Below are positions 7,261-16,500 of a stretch of 45,486 bases of DNA, piece after piece. The stretch spans positions 1-45,486 of the forward strand of contig CAKTDC010000027.1 of assembly GCA_934541015.1 (NCBI GenBank). Reading direction: 5' to 3'. Made by a program: the position numbers and the translations under genes. Under the pieces are notes generated by a model. The model did no database searches and was not told where the DNA came from. It was given only the letters and a program-made list of their open reading frames with translations. Origin of the DNA: an uncultured Luteimonas sp. GTDB taxonomy: Bacteria > Pseudomonadota > Gammaproteobacteria > Xanthomonadales > Xanthomonadaceae. Numbering within the stretch: position 1 is the stretch's first letter; the number at the start of each line of letters is the position of its first letter.

Positions 7261-8517
7261 TCATCCGGCCAGCAGGTCCTGCATCGCAAGGGCGTAACGG
7301 CCCGCGATCGCCTCGCGCTCCAGGTGCCGGCCTTCCGCCACCAGCCTCCGGCCGCCCACGCGGACTTCGCGCACCAGGTTGCGGTTGCCGCTGAAGATCC
7401 AGCGATCGGCGATGTCATCGAGCGCCGCGCCCGCGAGCTGGGGCGTCTCGGCATCGAGCAGCACCCAGTCGTCCACGTCCTCGAAACCGGTGGCCTTGCA
7501 CGCCGAGGCCTGCACGCCACCGAGCAGGGTCGCGCCGACGCTGGGCGAGTCCGCCGCCACCGCGATGTTGCGCCGCCGCGTGGCCAGGCGCTGGCCGTAT
7601 TCGAGCCAGCGCAGCTCCTCCACCGGCGACACCGAGATATGCGAATCCGAGCCGATGCCCCAGCTGCCGCCGGCGTCGAGGTAGTCGCGCAGGCGGAACA
7701 GGCCATCGCCCAGGTTGGCCTCGGTGGTCGGGCAGATCGCGACCGTGGCGCCGGAGCCGGCGATGCCCGCCACCTCCCAGTCGTTGAGGTGGGTGGCGTG
7801 GACCAGGGTCCAGCGCGCGTCGACGGCGGCATTGCGCAGCAGCCATTCCACCGGCCGCAGGTCGCGCATGGCCACGCAGTCCTGCACTTCGCCGACCTGC
7901 TCGGCGATGTGGATGTGGATGCGCGCATCGGCCGGCAGCGCGTCGAGCACCGTGCGCATCGCGTCCGGCGGCACCGCGCGCAGGCTGTGCAGCGCGCAGC
8001 CGACCCGAAGCTGGCCATCCTCCTGCGCGCGCAGGGCCTCGAACAGGCGCAGGTACGACGCCGGATCATGGCCGAAGCGCTGCTGGCGCTCGCCCAGCGC
8101 GCGGCCGTCGAAGCCGCCGGTGACGTAGAGCACCGGCAGCAGGGTCAGGCGGATCCCGGTCTCTCGGGCCGCGGCGATCAGCGCGTCGGACATCGCCGTC
8201 GGCGTCGCGTAGGCGGTCCCGTCGGGCGCGTGGTGCAGATAGTGGAATTCGCAGACGCCGGTATAGCCGGCTTCGAGCATCTCGACATAAAGCTGCGCGG
8301 CGACCGCATGCAGCGAATCGGGATCGAAGCGGGCGGCCATGCGGTACATGGTGTCGCGCCAGGTCCAGAACGAATCGGTGGCGTGCGTCTGCCGCTCGGC
8401 CAGCCCGGCCATGGCGCGCTGGAAGGCGTGCGAATGCAGGTTGGTGATGCCCGGCAGGCGCCAGCCGGCGGGGGTCTGCTGGATCGGCGCGGCAGGCGCA
8501 GGCTGGGCAGGAGGCAT
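7261..8517 (-). CDS. hutF: Formimidoylglutamate deiminase
   Basis: 418 residues of the amidohydrolase superfamily. HutF converts N-formimino-L-glutamate to N-formyl-L-glutamate and ammonia in the five-step histidine degradation route. Metal-site motifs are visible: NLHSHAF (His28, His30), the histidines in CEFHYLHHAPDG, IHIHIAEQ, and Asp in GSDSHISVSP; WTWRDTMYRM is a family hallmark. The start at 8517 is uncertain, since neither it nor 8577 has a clear Shine-Dalgarno sequence. Compared with my memory of Pseudomonas HutF, the roughly 40-residue N-terminal strand region before the HSH motif is largely missing, the segment here being only a proline/alanine-rich stub. hutI is divergent on the other side of a small gene; hutH, hutU and hutG are not in the window. 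Confidence 0.9.
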   Translation of the reverse strand: MPPAQPAPAAPIQQTPAGWRLPGITNLHSHAFQRAMAGLAERQTHATDSFWTWRDTMYRMAARFDPDSLHAVAAQLYVEMLEAGYTGVCEFHYLHHAPDGTAYATPTAMSDALIAAARETGIRLTLLPVLYVTGGFDGRALGERQQRFGHDPASYLRLFEALRAQEDGQLRVGCALHSLRAVPPDAMRTVLDALPADARIHIHIAEQVGEVQDCVAMRDLRPVEWLLRNAAVDARWTLVHATHLNDWEVAGIAGSGATVAICPTTEANLGDGLFRLRDYLDAGGSWGIGSDSHISVSPVEELRWLEYGQRLATRRRNIAVAADSPSVGATLLGGVQASACKATGFEDVDDWVLLDAETPQLAGAALDDIADRWIFSGNRNLVREVRVGGRRLVAEGRHLEREAIAGRYALAMQDLLAG

Positions 8518-8582
8518 GGACGGCAGTCGGCGCTGTGGCGGATGCGCTAGGCTACCGCCTCTTCCCGGGAGCGGCATCCCGC

Positions 8583-8786
8583 ATGGGCGAATCCACCTTT
8601 CCCTTCGTGTTCTTCCTGGTCGCCCTGGCAGGCTTCGTGATCGCTGTCATCGTCGCCATCCGGCGGGCTCATGCCCGACCCCGCGACGCGTCCGGCTCCG
8701 GCGATGGCGGCAGCGGGCACATCGACATACGCCGCGGGGCGGACGGGGATGGTGACGGCGGCGGCGACGGAGGCGGCGGTGACTGA
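8583..8786 (+). CDS. Small single-pass membrane protein with Gly/Asp-rich tail
   Basis: 67 residues. One strongly hydrophobic segment ([20 protein letters not shown], residues 7-26) is followed by an Arg-rich stretch (RRAHARPR), which predicts the C-terminus in the cytoplasm, and then a tail rich in glycine and aspartate ending [11 protein letters not shown]. The start at 8583 is the ATG just before the membrane segment; an earlier in-frame ATG at 8535 adds an unconvincing leader. A TAGGCT hexamer at 8548-8553 could serve as its -10 box. The stop codon overlaps the GTG start of hutI, so the two are co-translated. The family is not recognised; the Gly-rich tail is reminiscent of other small bacterial TM proteins of unknown role. 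Confidence 0.6.
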   Translation: MGESTFPFVFFLVALAGFVIAVIVAIRRAHARPRDASGSGDGGSGHIDIRRGADGDGDGGGDGGGGD

Positions 8787-10002
8787 GCGCTGGGACGGCC
8801 TGCTGCTGGGCGCGCGCCTGGTGACGCTCGACGGCGACGCCGGCTACGGCCTGATCGAGGACGGCGCGCTGGGCTGGAAGGACGGCCTGCTGACCTGGGT
8901 CGCTCCGCGCGGCGCGCTGCCCTCCCCGCCCGGCGCCCTGGCCGCTCAGGTGATCGAGGCCGGCGGCCTGGTGACGCCGGGACTGGTCGACTGCCATACC
9001 CACGCGGTCTTCGCCGGCGACCGCGCCGGCGAGTTCGAACAGCGCCTGCAGGGCGCCAGCTACGAGGAGATCGCGCGCAGCGGCGGCGGCATCGTCTCCA
9101 GCGTGCGCGCCACCCGCGCCGCCGGCGAGGACGAACTGCTGGCGCAGTCGCTGCCGCGGGTCCGCTCCCTGGTCGCCGACGGCGTGACCACGCTGGAGAT
9201 CAAGTCCGGCTATGGCCTGGATTTCGACAGCGAGCGCAGGATGCTGCGGGTCGCGCGCCGGATCGGGGACAGCCTCGGCATCGGCGTGCGCACCACCTTC
9301 CTGGGCGCGCACGCGCTGCCTCCGGAGTTCGCGAGCCGCGCCGACGACTACATCGGCGAGGTCTGCGCCTGGCTGCCGCGTCTGCACGCGGAAGGCCTGG
9401 TCGACGCGGTCGATGCCTTCGCCGAACGCATCGGCTTCAGCATCGACCAGACCCGGCGGGTGTTCGAGGTGGCGCGCGACCTCGGCCTGCCGGTGAAGCT
9501 GCACGCCGACCAGCTCAGCGACGGCGACGGCGCGGCGCTGGTGGCGGAGTTCGGCGGGCTGTCGGCCGACCACGTCGAATACACCTCGCCCGAAGGCGTG
9601 GCCGCGATGGCGCGCGCCGGCACGGTGGCGGTGCTCCTGCCCGGCGCCTTCCACGTGCTGCGCGAGACGCGGCTGCCGCCGCTGGACGGATTCCGCGCGC
9701 AGGGCGTGGCGATGGCGGTCGCCACCGACTGCAATCCCGGCACTTCGCCGCTGCTGTCGCTGCGCCAGGCGATGCAGCTGGCCTGCACGCATTTCCGGCT
9801 CACCCCCGAGGAGGCGCTGCGCGGCACCACGGTCAACGCCGCGCGCGCGCTGGGCCTCGACGACCGCGGCGTGCTGCGTCCCGGGCTGCGCGCGGATTTC
9901 GTGCGCTGGAACGTGGAGCAGCCGGCCGAGCTGTGCTACTGGCTGGGCGGGCAGCTGTGCGCGGCGGTGCATGTCGGCGGCCGCGAACTTGGCGCACTCT
10001 GA
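8779..10002 (+). CDS. hutI: Imidazolonepropionase
   Basis: 407 residues. HutI opens the imidazolone ring of 4-imidazolone-5-propanoate to give N-formimino-L-glutamate, the substrate of HutF. Amidohydrolase metal motifs: DCHTHAVF (His73, His75), [13 protein letters not shown], and [10 protein letters not shown] carrying the catalytic Asp; the substrate-binding region [20 protein letters not shown] is typical of HutI. A GTG start at 8779 is preferred because GGAGG sits at 8769-8773, five bases upstream, and the resulting length matches the family; the ATG at 8749 is an alternative. The start lies inside the end of the small membrane-protein gene, giving an 8-base overlap. The enzyme just upstream of HutF in the pathway is thus encoded next to it but on the opposite strand. 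Confidence 0.94.
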   Translation: MTERWDGLLLGARLVTLDGDAGYGLIEDGALGWKDGLLTWVAPRGALPSPPGALAAQVIEAGGLVTPGLVDCHTHAVFAGDRAGEFEQRLQGASYEEIARSGGGIVSSVRATRAAGEDELLAQSLPRVRSLVADGVTTLEIKSGYGLDFDSERRMLRVARRIGDSLGIGVRTTFLGAHALPPEFASRADDYIGEVCAWLPRLHAEGLVDAVDAFAERIGFSIDQTRRVFEVARDLGLPVKLHADQLSDGDGAALVAEFGGLSADHVEYTSPEGVAAMARAGTVAVLLPGAFHVLRETRLPPLDGFRAQGVAMAVATDCNPGTSPLLSLRQAMQLACTHFRLTPEEALRGTTVNAARALGLDDRGVLRPGLRADFVRWNVEQPAELCYWLGGQLCAAVHVGGRELGAL

Positions 10003-10134
10003 ACGGCCGCGGCGGACGCCTCCCTGCCGCCGTCCGCTACGCTTGCGCGGGGATGGCAACCGGCTGCGGCAGGCGGCATCCTCGGCAACGGCCGCCCGCC
10101 CGGCCATCATCCACCCGCAACCCAAGGAGACACC

Positions 10135-11352
10135 ATGCCGGTCCGCCCCCTGATCCTCGCCTTCGCCGTCGCGGTTGCCGGTGGCGCCCACGCCGCCCCT
10201 GACGATGCCGCGATGGAGCGCGCGCGCCGGCTGGCCCGGGACGCGATCATCGTCGACACCCATATCGACGCCCCGGCCGTGCTCACCGAAACCTGGGCCG
10301 ACCTCGGTCAGCGCGCGCCCGATCGCGAGTTCGACTACCCCAGCGCCCGCGAGGGCGGGCTCGACGTGGCCTGGATGTCGATCTACACCTCGCCGCGCGA
10401 GGACGAGGCGGGCACCGCGCGCCAGTCCGCGCACGCGCAGATCGACGCGGTCGAGGCGCTGGCGCAGCGGCATCCGGACAAGTTCGCCATCCTGACCTCG
10501 CCTGGGGATGTCGAACGCCTGCGCCAGGGCAACCGGGTGCTGCTGCCGCTGGGCATGGAGAACGGCGCGCCGCTGGGCGACGATCTTTCGCAGCTGCAGG
10601 TCTTCTTCGACCGCGGCGTGCGCTACATCACCCTGGCGCACAGCGCCGCCAACCGGATCGCCGATTCGTCCTATGGCGTCGAGCGCAAGTGGAACGGGCT
10701 GAGCCCGTTCGGCCGCGAGGTCATCGCCGGGATGAACCGGCTGGGGATCATGGTCGATGTCTCCCACGTCTCCGACGCCGCCGCGGCCGAGGCGATCGCG
10801 CTGAGCCGCGTACCGGTCATCGCCAGCCACTCGGCCTTCCGCCATTTCACCCCGGGCTTCGAGCGCAACATCAGCGACGAACTGGCCCGGGCGATCGCGG
10901 CCAGGGGCGGCGTGGTGCAGATTCCCTTCGGCACCGCCTTCGTCGAACCAAAGGCCGCCGAGGTGATGCAGGCCCGCTTCCGCATGCGCACCGGGATCGA
11001 CGCCCGCAACGCCGCGCTGGCCGCGGCCGGCGAGCCGCTGGAGGACCGCGCGGCGCTGATGGAGGCCTGGAATGCGGCCAACCCGGCGCCGGCGCACACC
11101 CCGATCGAATCGGTGCTCGACCAGATCGACTACGGCGTGAAGCTCATCGGCATCGACCACGTCGGCATCGGCTCGGACTTCGACGGCGTCGGCGGCGAAC
11201 TGGCCGACGGCCTGCGCACGGTGGCCGACTTCCCGAACCTGATCGCGGGGCTGCAGGCGCGCGGATATTCCGATGCCGACATCCGCAAGATCCTGGGCGA
11301 GAACCTGCTGCGGACCTGGCGCGAAATCGAGGCGGGCGCGGGCACGCCCTGA
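10135..11352 (+). CDS. Exported membrane dipeptidase (peptidase M19)
   Basis: 405 residues of the renal-dipeptidase-like M19 family, zinc dipeptidases that cleave L-Xaa-L/D-Xaa dipeptides. A signal peptide (VRPLILAFAVAVAGGAHAA) predicts a periplasmic or secreted enzyme. Zinc-site and family motifs are visible: VDTHIDAP near residue 40, Glu in GMENGAPLG, the HSA and SHSAFRHF histidines, and IDHVGIGSDFDGVGGE near residue 340. Length is normal. It follows hutI by 132 bases and precedes an I78 lipoprotein by 62 bases; together with asnB beyond, the neighbourhood leans to amino-acid and peptide use. The start is the first ATG of the signal peptide, with AAGGAG a few bases upstream. Confidence 0.93.
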   Translation: MPVRPLILAFAVAVAGGAHAAPDDAAMERARRLARDAIIVDTHIDAPAVLTETWADLGQRAPDREFDYPSAREGGLDVAWMSIYTSPREDEAGTARQSAHAQIDAVEALAQRHPDKFAILTSPGDVERLRQGNRVLLPLGMENGAPLGDDLSQLQVFFDRGVRYITLAHSAANRIADSSYGVERKWNGLSPFGREVIAGMNRLGIMVDVSHVSDAAAAEAIALSRVPVIASHSAFRHFTPGFERNISDELARAIAARGGVVQIPFGTAFVEPKAAEVMQARFRMRTGIDARNAALAAAGEPLEDRAALMEAWNAANPAPAHTPIESVLDQIDYGVKLIGIDHVGIGSDFDGVGGELADGLRTVADFPNLIAGLQARGYSDADIRKILGENLLRTWREIEAGAGTP

Positions 11353-11414
11353 CGCATGCACCCCGCGGCCAACCGGCGCGGGGAACACGCTTTACCGAAC
11401 CGGGGAGCACCGAC

Positions 11415-11735
11415 ATGGCCATGCAACGCTTGCGTTCCGCCCCGCTGGCCATCGCGGCCGCTGCCGCGCTGGCCGGTTGCACATCGCTGCAGCCGGATCC
11501 GGGCAGGCCCGGCGCCGCCGCCGCGCAGTCCGGCGCCTGCCACGCGGAGGCCGTGCAGTGGGCCGTGGGCGAGGACGCCAGCCAGGACATCATGGGCCGG
11601 GTCTGGCGCGAGAGCCAGGCCGGCCTGATCCGCCCGATCTCGCCCGGACAGGCGGTGACGCGCGACTACCGGCGCGACCGGGTCAACGTGGAGCTCGATG
11701 CCGGGAACCGGATCCTGCGGGTGTACTGCGGCTGA
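11415..11735 (+). CDS. I78-family peptidase-inhibitor-like lipoprotein
   Basis: 106 residues. The N-terminus is a lipoprotein signal ending in LAGC (Cys21 region, AAAALAGCTSLQPDPG). The mature domain has the I78 family signature: a Gly/Arg-rich loop (GRVWRESQAGLIRPISPGQAVT), then DYRRDRVNVELDAGNRI and the terminal VYCG. Two cysteines (SGACHAEA and YCG) probably form the conserved disulfide. I78 proteins were first described as fungal elastase inhibitors; those of Xanthomonadaceae are periplasmic and presumed to guard against the organism's own or foreign serine proteases. The gene follows an exported peptidase but that enzyme is a metallopeptidase, so no direct pairing is claimed. Confidence 0.85.
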   Translation: MAMQRLRSAPLAIAAAAALAGCTSLQPDPGRPGAAAAQSGACHAEAVQWAVGEDASQDIMGRVWRESQAGLIRPISPGQAVTRDYRRDRVNVELDAGNRILRVYCG

Positions 11736-11803
11736 TCCACTGGCGGCACGACATGCGCGGGAAGGGACCCGGCTGATCGACGCCACCGGGCTCCCGCCCC
11801 GCG

Positions 11804-13498
11804 TCAGCCCGCCAGCGCCTGCTCGTGCACCCCCGCCACGGCCCGGCCCGAGGGATCGGCCATGTTGGCGAAGCTCGCGTCCCAGGCGATCGCCGCCGGC
11901 GAGGAGCAGGCGATGGACTTGCCGCCGGGCACCGTCTCGGCCGCGGCCGGCGTGGGGTAGAACCGTTCGAACAGGGACCGGTACAGATAGGCTTCCCTGG
12001 TCTGCGGCGGGTTGAGCGGGAAACGCTTGTCCGCCGCCGCCAGCTCGCGGTCCGACACCTGCGCCTGCGCATACGCCTTGAGGCCGTCGATCCAGCCGTA
12101 GCCGACGCCGTCGCTGAACTGCTCCTTCTGCCGCCACAGGATCGACTCGGGCAGGTAGCCGTCGAAGGCCTGGCGCAGCACGCCCTTCTCCATCCGCTGC
12201 GCATCGCTGCGCGACTTGTCGACCATCTTGTACTTCGCGTCCATGCGCATGGCCACGTCGAGGAACTCGCGGTCCAGGAACGGCACCCGCGGCTCCACGC
12301 CCCAGGCCATCATCGACTTGTTGGCGCGCAGGCAGTCGTAGTTGTTGAGCGCGTCGAGCTTGCGGATCAGCTCCTCGTGGAACTCGCGCGCGTCCGGCGC
12401 CTTGTGGAAGTAGAGATAGCCGCCGAAGATCTCGTCGCTGCCCTCGCCGGAGAGCACCATCTTCACGCCCATCGCCTTGATCCGGCGGGCGAGCAGGAAC
12501 ATCGGAGTCGACGCGCGGATGGTGGTGACGTCGTAGGTCTCGATGTGGCGGATCACTTCCGGCAGCGCGTCCAGGCCTTCCTCGAGGGTGTACTCGAAGC
12601 CGTGGTGGACGGTGCCGAGCATCTCGGCGGCGACCTTCGCCGCAGCCAGATCCGGCGAGCCCTTCAGGCCGATGGCGAACGAATGCAGCCGCGGCCACCA
12701 GGCCTCGCTGCGGTCGCCGTCCTCGACGCGGTGGCGTGCGTAGCGCGCGGCCACCGCCGCCACCAGCGACGAATCCAGGCCGCCCGAGAGCAGCACGCCG
12801 TAGGGCACGTCGGTCATCAGCTGACGGTGCACGGCGGCCTCGAAGGCCTCGCGCAGTTCGGTCGGCGTCACCTCAACGCCCTCGACGGCGGCGTAGTCGC
12901 GCCACGGGCGCTCGTAGTACTTCGTCAGCTCGCCGGTCGCGGTGTCGTACCAGTGCCCGGGCGGGAACTGGGCCACGTCGGCGCAGTCGTCCACCAGCGC
13001 CTTCATCTCCGAGGCCACGCGCAGGCGGCCCTCGCGGTCGTGGCCCCAGTACAGCGGCACCACGCCGATCGGATCGCGGGCGATGATCGCGCGCCCCTGC
13101 GCGCCGTCCCACAGGGCGAAGGCGAAGATGCCGTTGAGCCGGTTCAGGAACGCGCCCGGATCGTCTTCCAGATACAGCGCGTTGATCACCTCGCAGTCGG
13201 ATTCGGTCAGGAAGCCGTAGGGCTGCGCCAGCGCCTCCCGGAGCTGGGTGTGGTTGTAGATCTCGCCGTTGACCGCCAGCGCCAGCCGGCCGTCGGAGGA
13301 CAGCAGCGGCTGCGCGCCGCCGGTGGGATCGACGATGGCCAGCCGCTCGTGCACCAGGATGGCGCCGGCGTCGTGGAACACGCCGCTCCAGTCGGGGCCG
13401 CGGTGGCGCTGCTTCTGCGACAGCTCCAGCGACTGGCGCCGCAGGGCCTGGATGTCGTCGCCGGGCTGCAGCCCGAAGATGCCGAAGATGGAACACAT
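11804..13498 (-). CDS. asnB: Asparagine synthase, glutamine-hydrolysing
   Basis: 564 residues of class B asparagine synthetase, which makes asparagine from aspartate, ATP and glutamine. The start at 13498 exposes Cys2 (MCSIFGIFG), the N-terminal nucleophile of the glutaminase domain; residues about 1-190 are that domain (RHRGPDWSGV, NGEIYNH), the rest is the synthetase domain with the ATP pyrophosphatase loop YGVLLSGGLDSSLVAAV and VLSGEGSDEIFGGYLY. A GGAG motif lies about 10 bases upstream. Length is close to E. coli AsnB. The gene is preceded at 13570-13709 by an Asn-rich leader peptide and intrinsic terminator (annotated separately), so expression probably rises when charged tRNA-Asn is scarce. 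It is convergent with the I78 gene, 68 bases away. Confidence 0.95.
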   Translation of the reverse strand: MCSIFGIFGLQPGDDIQALRRQSLELSQKQRHRGPDWSGVFHDAGAILVHERLAIVDPTGGAQPLLSSDGRLALAVNGEIYNHTQLREALAQPYGFLTESDCEVINALYLEDDPGAFLNRLNGIFAFALWDGAQGRAIIARDPIGVVPLYWGHDREGRLRVASEMKALVDDCADVAQFPPGHWYDTATGELTKYYERPWRDYAAVEGVEVTPTELREAFEAAVHRQLMTDVPYGVLLSGGLDSSLVAAVAARYARHRVEDGDRSEAWWPRLHSFAIGLKGSPDLAAAKVAAEMLGTVHHGFEYTLEEGLDALPEVIRHIETYDVTTIRASTPMFLLARRIKAMGVKMVLSGEGSDEIFGGYLYFHKAPDAREFHEELIRKLDALNNYDCLRANKSMMAWGVEPRVPFLDREFLDVAMRMDAKYKMVDKSRSDAQRMEKGVLRQAFDGYLPESILWRQKEQFSDGVGYGWIDGLKAYAQAQVSDRELAAADKRFPLNPPQTREAYLYRSLFERFYPTPAAAETVPGGKSIACSSPAAIAWDASFANMADPSGRAVAGVHEQALAG

Positions 13499-13536
13499 GC
13501 GGGGAAACTCCAGAACGTGGGGAGGTGCGTTGCTCC

Positions 13537-13550
13537 TTCCCCATGGGGAA
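13537..13550 (-). other. Perfect 14-base palindrome between attenuator and asnB
   Basis: TTCCCCATGGGGAA reads the same on both strands and could form a 6-bp hairpin or bind a dimeric regulator. It lies between the attenuator terminator and the asnB ribosome binding site. No known operator is recognised. Confidence 0.3.
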
Positions 13551-13569
13551 AGGCGGATTCGTGCCCACG

Positions 13570-13597
13570 AAAAAGCCCGCACCTTTCGGCGCGGGCT
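13570..13597 (-). terminator. Attenuator terminator of asnB
   Basis: In the minus-strand RNA a 10-bp stem (AGCCCGCGCC pairing with GGTGCGGGCT, one G-U pair) closed by a GAAA loop is followed by five U residues. It sits between a short Asn-rich reading frame and asnB, 71 bases before the asnB start, with no gene in front of it that it could end other than the leader peptide. It therefore acts as an attenuator, not as a normal 3' terminator. Confidence 0.88.
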
Positions 13598-13622
13598 TCG
13601 TTCGTGGCGCTTGTCGCTTCGC

Positions 13623-13709
13623 CTATGCGCGGGCCCGCGGCCGCGCACGATGGTTCGTGCCGCGATTATTGCGGTTGGCGTTGCTGGCGGGGGCGGACAG
13701 GCGGTGCAT
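13623..13709 (-). CDS. Asn-rich leader peptide of the asnB attenuator
   Basis: 28 residues with five asparagines within ten codons (codons 10, 12, 14, 15 and 19; AAC, AAC, AAT, AAT, AAC), in the middle stretch SNANRNNRGTNH. Asn in such density is very unlikely in a genome this rich in GC. The reading frame stops 25 bases before the attenuator stem. Codons 21-28 (13647-13626) can fold as a 7-bp hairpin (TGCGCGG / CCGCGCA) whose loop holds CGCGGGC (13639-13633); that loop can instead pair with GCCCGCG (13596-13590) in the 5' arm of the terminator. A ribosome waiting at the last Asn codon would cover the first arm and free the antiterminator, as in classical his/leu/thr attenuation. No name for an asn leader is known to me, so no symbol is given. 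Confidence 0.85.
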   Translation of the reverse strand: MHRLSAPASNANRNNRGTNHRARPRARA

Positions 13710-13717
13710 GGGGCGTG

Positions 13718-13747
13718 ACGCTACCTCAGTTGTGCCCCTGCCGGCAA
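13718..13747 (-). promoter_or_regulatory. Candidate promoter of the asnB leader transcript
   Basis: On the minus strand TTGCCG (13747-13742) and TAGCGT (13723-13718) are 18 bases apart. The -10 box ends 8 bases before the leader-peptide ATG, so the leader peptide may be read from a leaderless mRNA; a GAGGT at about 13 bases upstream would be too distant for a good ribosome binding site. Weak match, inference only. Confidence 0.35.
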
Positions 13748-13944
13748 CCGTTGCAGCCGCAACCTTCCGCGCGCAGACCGGACCCGGCCTCCCCGCGCGT
13801 TGTCCCCTTTCCACCTCGGGATCGATCCATGGCCGGGGACTGGGCCGGACATGATCCGATTCCCCTGCGTTTCGCGCATCAGGACGATGAGGCCGGCAGC
13901 AACGGCCACACCCGCCCCGGCCCATCCTCCAGCCCAGGAACCCC
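13748..13944. other. Divergent spacer between asnB leader and polyQ gene
   Basis: This spacer separates the asnB leader promoter from the plus-strand gene at 13945. I see an AGGA ribosome binding site for the latter at 13935-13938 and no other supported feature; several overlapping frames run through it but none has a start signal or familiar protein. Confidence 0.4.
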
Positions 13945-14901
<957 letters not shown>

Positions 14902-14922
14902 CCGCCACGCGCCAGCCGGACA

Positions 14923-16095
14923 TCAGGTGTGAACCGGTCCCCCGGCGGCGACATCGCGGTCGCCAGCCGCGAGAAGACGCTCGAGCAGGGCCAGGTACAG
15001 GTCCGGCAGCGCTTCCAGGTCGGCCACCCGCACGTGCTCGTCGACCTGGTGGATGCTGGCGTTGACCGGGCCGATCTCGATGCACTGCGCGCCCAGCGGC
15101 GCGATGAAGCGGGCATCGGAGGTGCCGCCGCCGGTGCTCTCCTCGGGCGGCGCGCCGGCGAACCCGGCCAGGACTTCGCGCGCGGCGGCGCGCAGCGGTC
15201 CCTCGGGGGTGTGGAAGGGCTCGCCGCTGCGGTGCCACCTCAGCGCGTAGTCGAGCCCGTGGCGGTCGAGCAGCGCGGCGACCTCGGCCTCCAGACGCGG
15301 CGAATCCCAGTGCGGGTTGTAGCGCAGGTTGAAGACCGCCTGCAGGGTGCCGGGGATGACGTTGTCGGCGCCGGTGCCGGCATGGATGTTGGAGACCTGC
15401 AGGCTGGTCGGCGGGAAGCTCTCGTAGCCTTCGTCCCAGCGCCGCGCGGCCAGCTCCGCCAGCGCGGGCGCCGCGGCGTGGATCGGGTTGCGCGCCTTGT
15501 CCGGATAGGCCACGTGCCCCTGCACGCCATTGACCACCAGGGTGCCGGTCAGGCTGCCGCGGCGGCCGACGCGCAGCAGGTCGCCGAGCGTGCGCGTGGA
15601 CGAGGGTTCGCCGGTGATGCACCAGTCGATGCGCGTGCCGCGTTCGCGGAAGGTGGCGGCGACGCGGCGCACGCCATCGAGCGCAATGCCCTCCTCGTCC
15701 GAGGTCAGCAGCAACGCGACCGTACCCGGGTGACCGGGGTGCGCGGCAACGAAGCGCTCCAGCGCCACCACGAACGCCGCCACGCTGCCCTTCATGTCCG
15801 CCGCGCCGCGGCCGTAGAGCACGCCGTCGCGCACCTGCGGGGCGAACGGATCGCTGGTCCAGGCCTCCGCCGGTCCGGGAGGGACCACGTCGGTGTGTCC
15901 CAGCAGCACCAGCACCGGCCCGTCGCCGCTGCCGTGGGTGGCCCAGAGGTTGTCGACCTCGCCGAAGCGCAGATGCTCGACCGCGAAGCCGGCGCGCGAC
16001 AGCCGCCCGGCCACCAGCGCCTGGCAGCCGGCGTCATCGGGCGTCACCGAGGGGCGCGCGATCAGCTCGCAGGACAGTTCCAGCACTTCGCTCAT
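14923..16095 (-). CDS. dapE: Succinyl-diaminopimelate desuccinylase
   Basis: 390 residues, M20-family zinc hydrolase that splits N-succinyl-LL-diaminopimelate to succinate and LL-diaminopimelate in lysine and peptidoglycan synthesis. Motifs: [11 protein letters not shown] (metal His and Asp67-type), [14 protein letters not shown] (bridging Asp), [14 protein letters not shown] (catalytic Glu pair), and [10 protein letters not shown] near the C-terminus. Length is close to the family (about 376) with a slightly longer C-terminus. The ATG at 16095 lies 13 bases from AGGAG; a GTG at 16101, two codons earlier, has better spacing (7) and could be the true start. In this family of bacteria dapE normally follows dapD and the ArsC-like gene closely; here 858 bases of repeat-rich DNA intervene. 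Confidence 0.95.
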   Translation of the reverse strand: MSEVLELSCELIARPSVTPDDAGCQALVAGRLSRAGFAVEHLRFGEVDNLWATHGSGDGPVLVLLGHTDVVPPGPAEAWTSDPFAPQVRDGVLYGRGAADMKGSVAAFVVALERFVAAHPGHPGTVALLLTSDEEGIALDGVRRVAATFRERGTRIDWCITGEPSSTRTLGDLLRVGRRGSLTGTLVVNGVQGHVAYPDKARNPIHAAAPALAELAARRWDEGYESFPPTSLQVSNIHAGTGADNVIPGTLQAVFNLRYNPHWDSPRLEAEVAALLDRHGLDYALRWHRSGEPFHTPEGPLRAAAREVLAGFAGAPPEESTGGGTSDARFIAPLGAQCIEIGPVNASIHQVDEHVRVADLEALPDLYLALLERLLAAGDRDVAAGGPVHT

Positions 16096-16318
16096 GGGCA
16101 CCACACTTCTCCTGAATTCCCGGCAATAACGCCCGTCGTCGCCGCGCAGGCGGGGACCCGCGCGTGGTTCAGCATTGCACGGGCAGCAGCGGCCATCCAA
16201 TCCGCCACCCCGGATCTCCGGGCGGGTGAAAGACCCTCGCCAGCAAAACTGAAGGTTCTTCCCAAGTGCGGGGGAATCGCAAGAGCAGAGCTGGATCAGG
16301 GCTTCCGGACAGAGGGTC

Positions 16319-16500
16319 GTCCCGGGCCGGGGATTGCTCCCCGGCTCGGTCAGCCCGCTCCGCGGTCCGGCCCGGCGCAGCGCGCCGGGCGTTCGCGCGC
16401 ACGCGCGGCAGTGCCGCGCAAGCCGTGCGCGTTCACCCATGGCTGACTCGCCGCCGCAGCGCATCCATGCGCTGCTTTCCGCAATTCCCCGGCCCGGGAC
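16319..16500 (-). repeat. Structured dispersed repeat, copy C (inverted)
   Basis: This is the same architecture as copy A, read on the minus strand: the outer stem pairs 16500-16481 with 16337-16319, hairpin 1 lies at 16475-16456 (GCAGCGCAT, loop GG, ATGCGCTGC) and hairpin 2 pairs 16447-16441 with 16355-16349 (GTCAGCC with GGCTGAC). Relative to copies A and B the bases differ in each stem but the pairing is kept. Its hairpin 2 contains a long insert, 16357-16423, that recurs inverted in copy B. Confidence 0.75.

Noticed and set aside
4885..8550. 1221-residue open frame on the plus strand
   Set aside because: Antisense to the hydroxylase, beta-lactamase-like and hutF genes; low-complexity composition and no motif.
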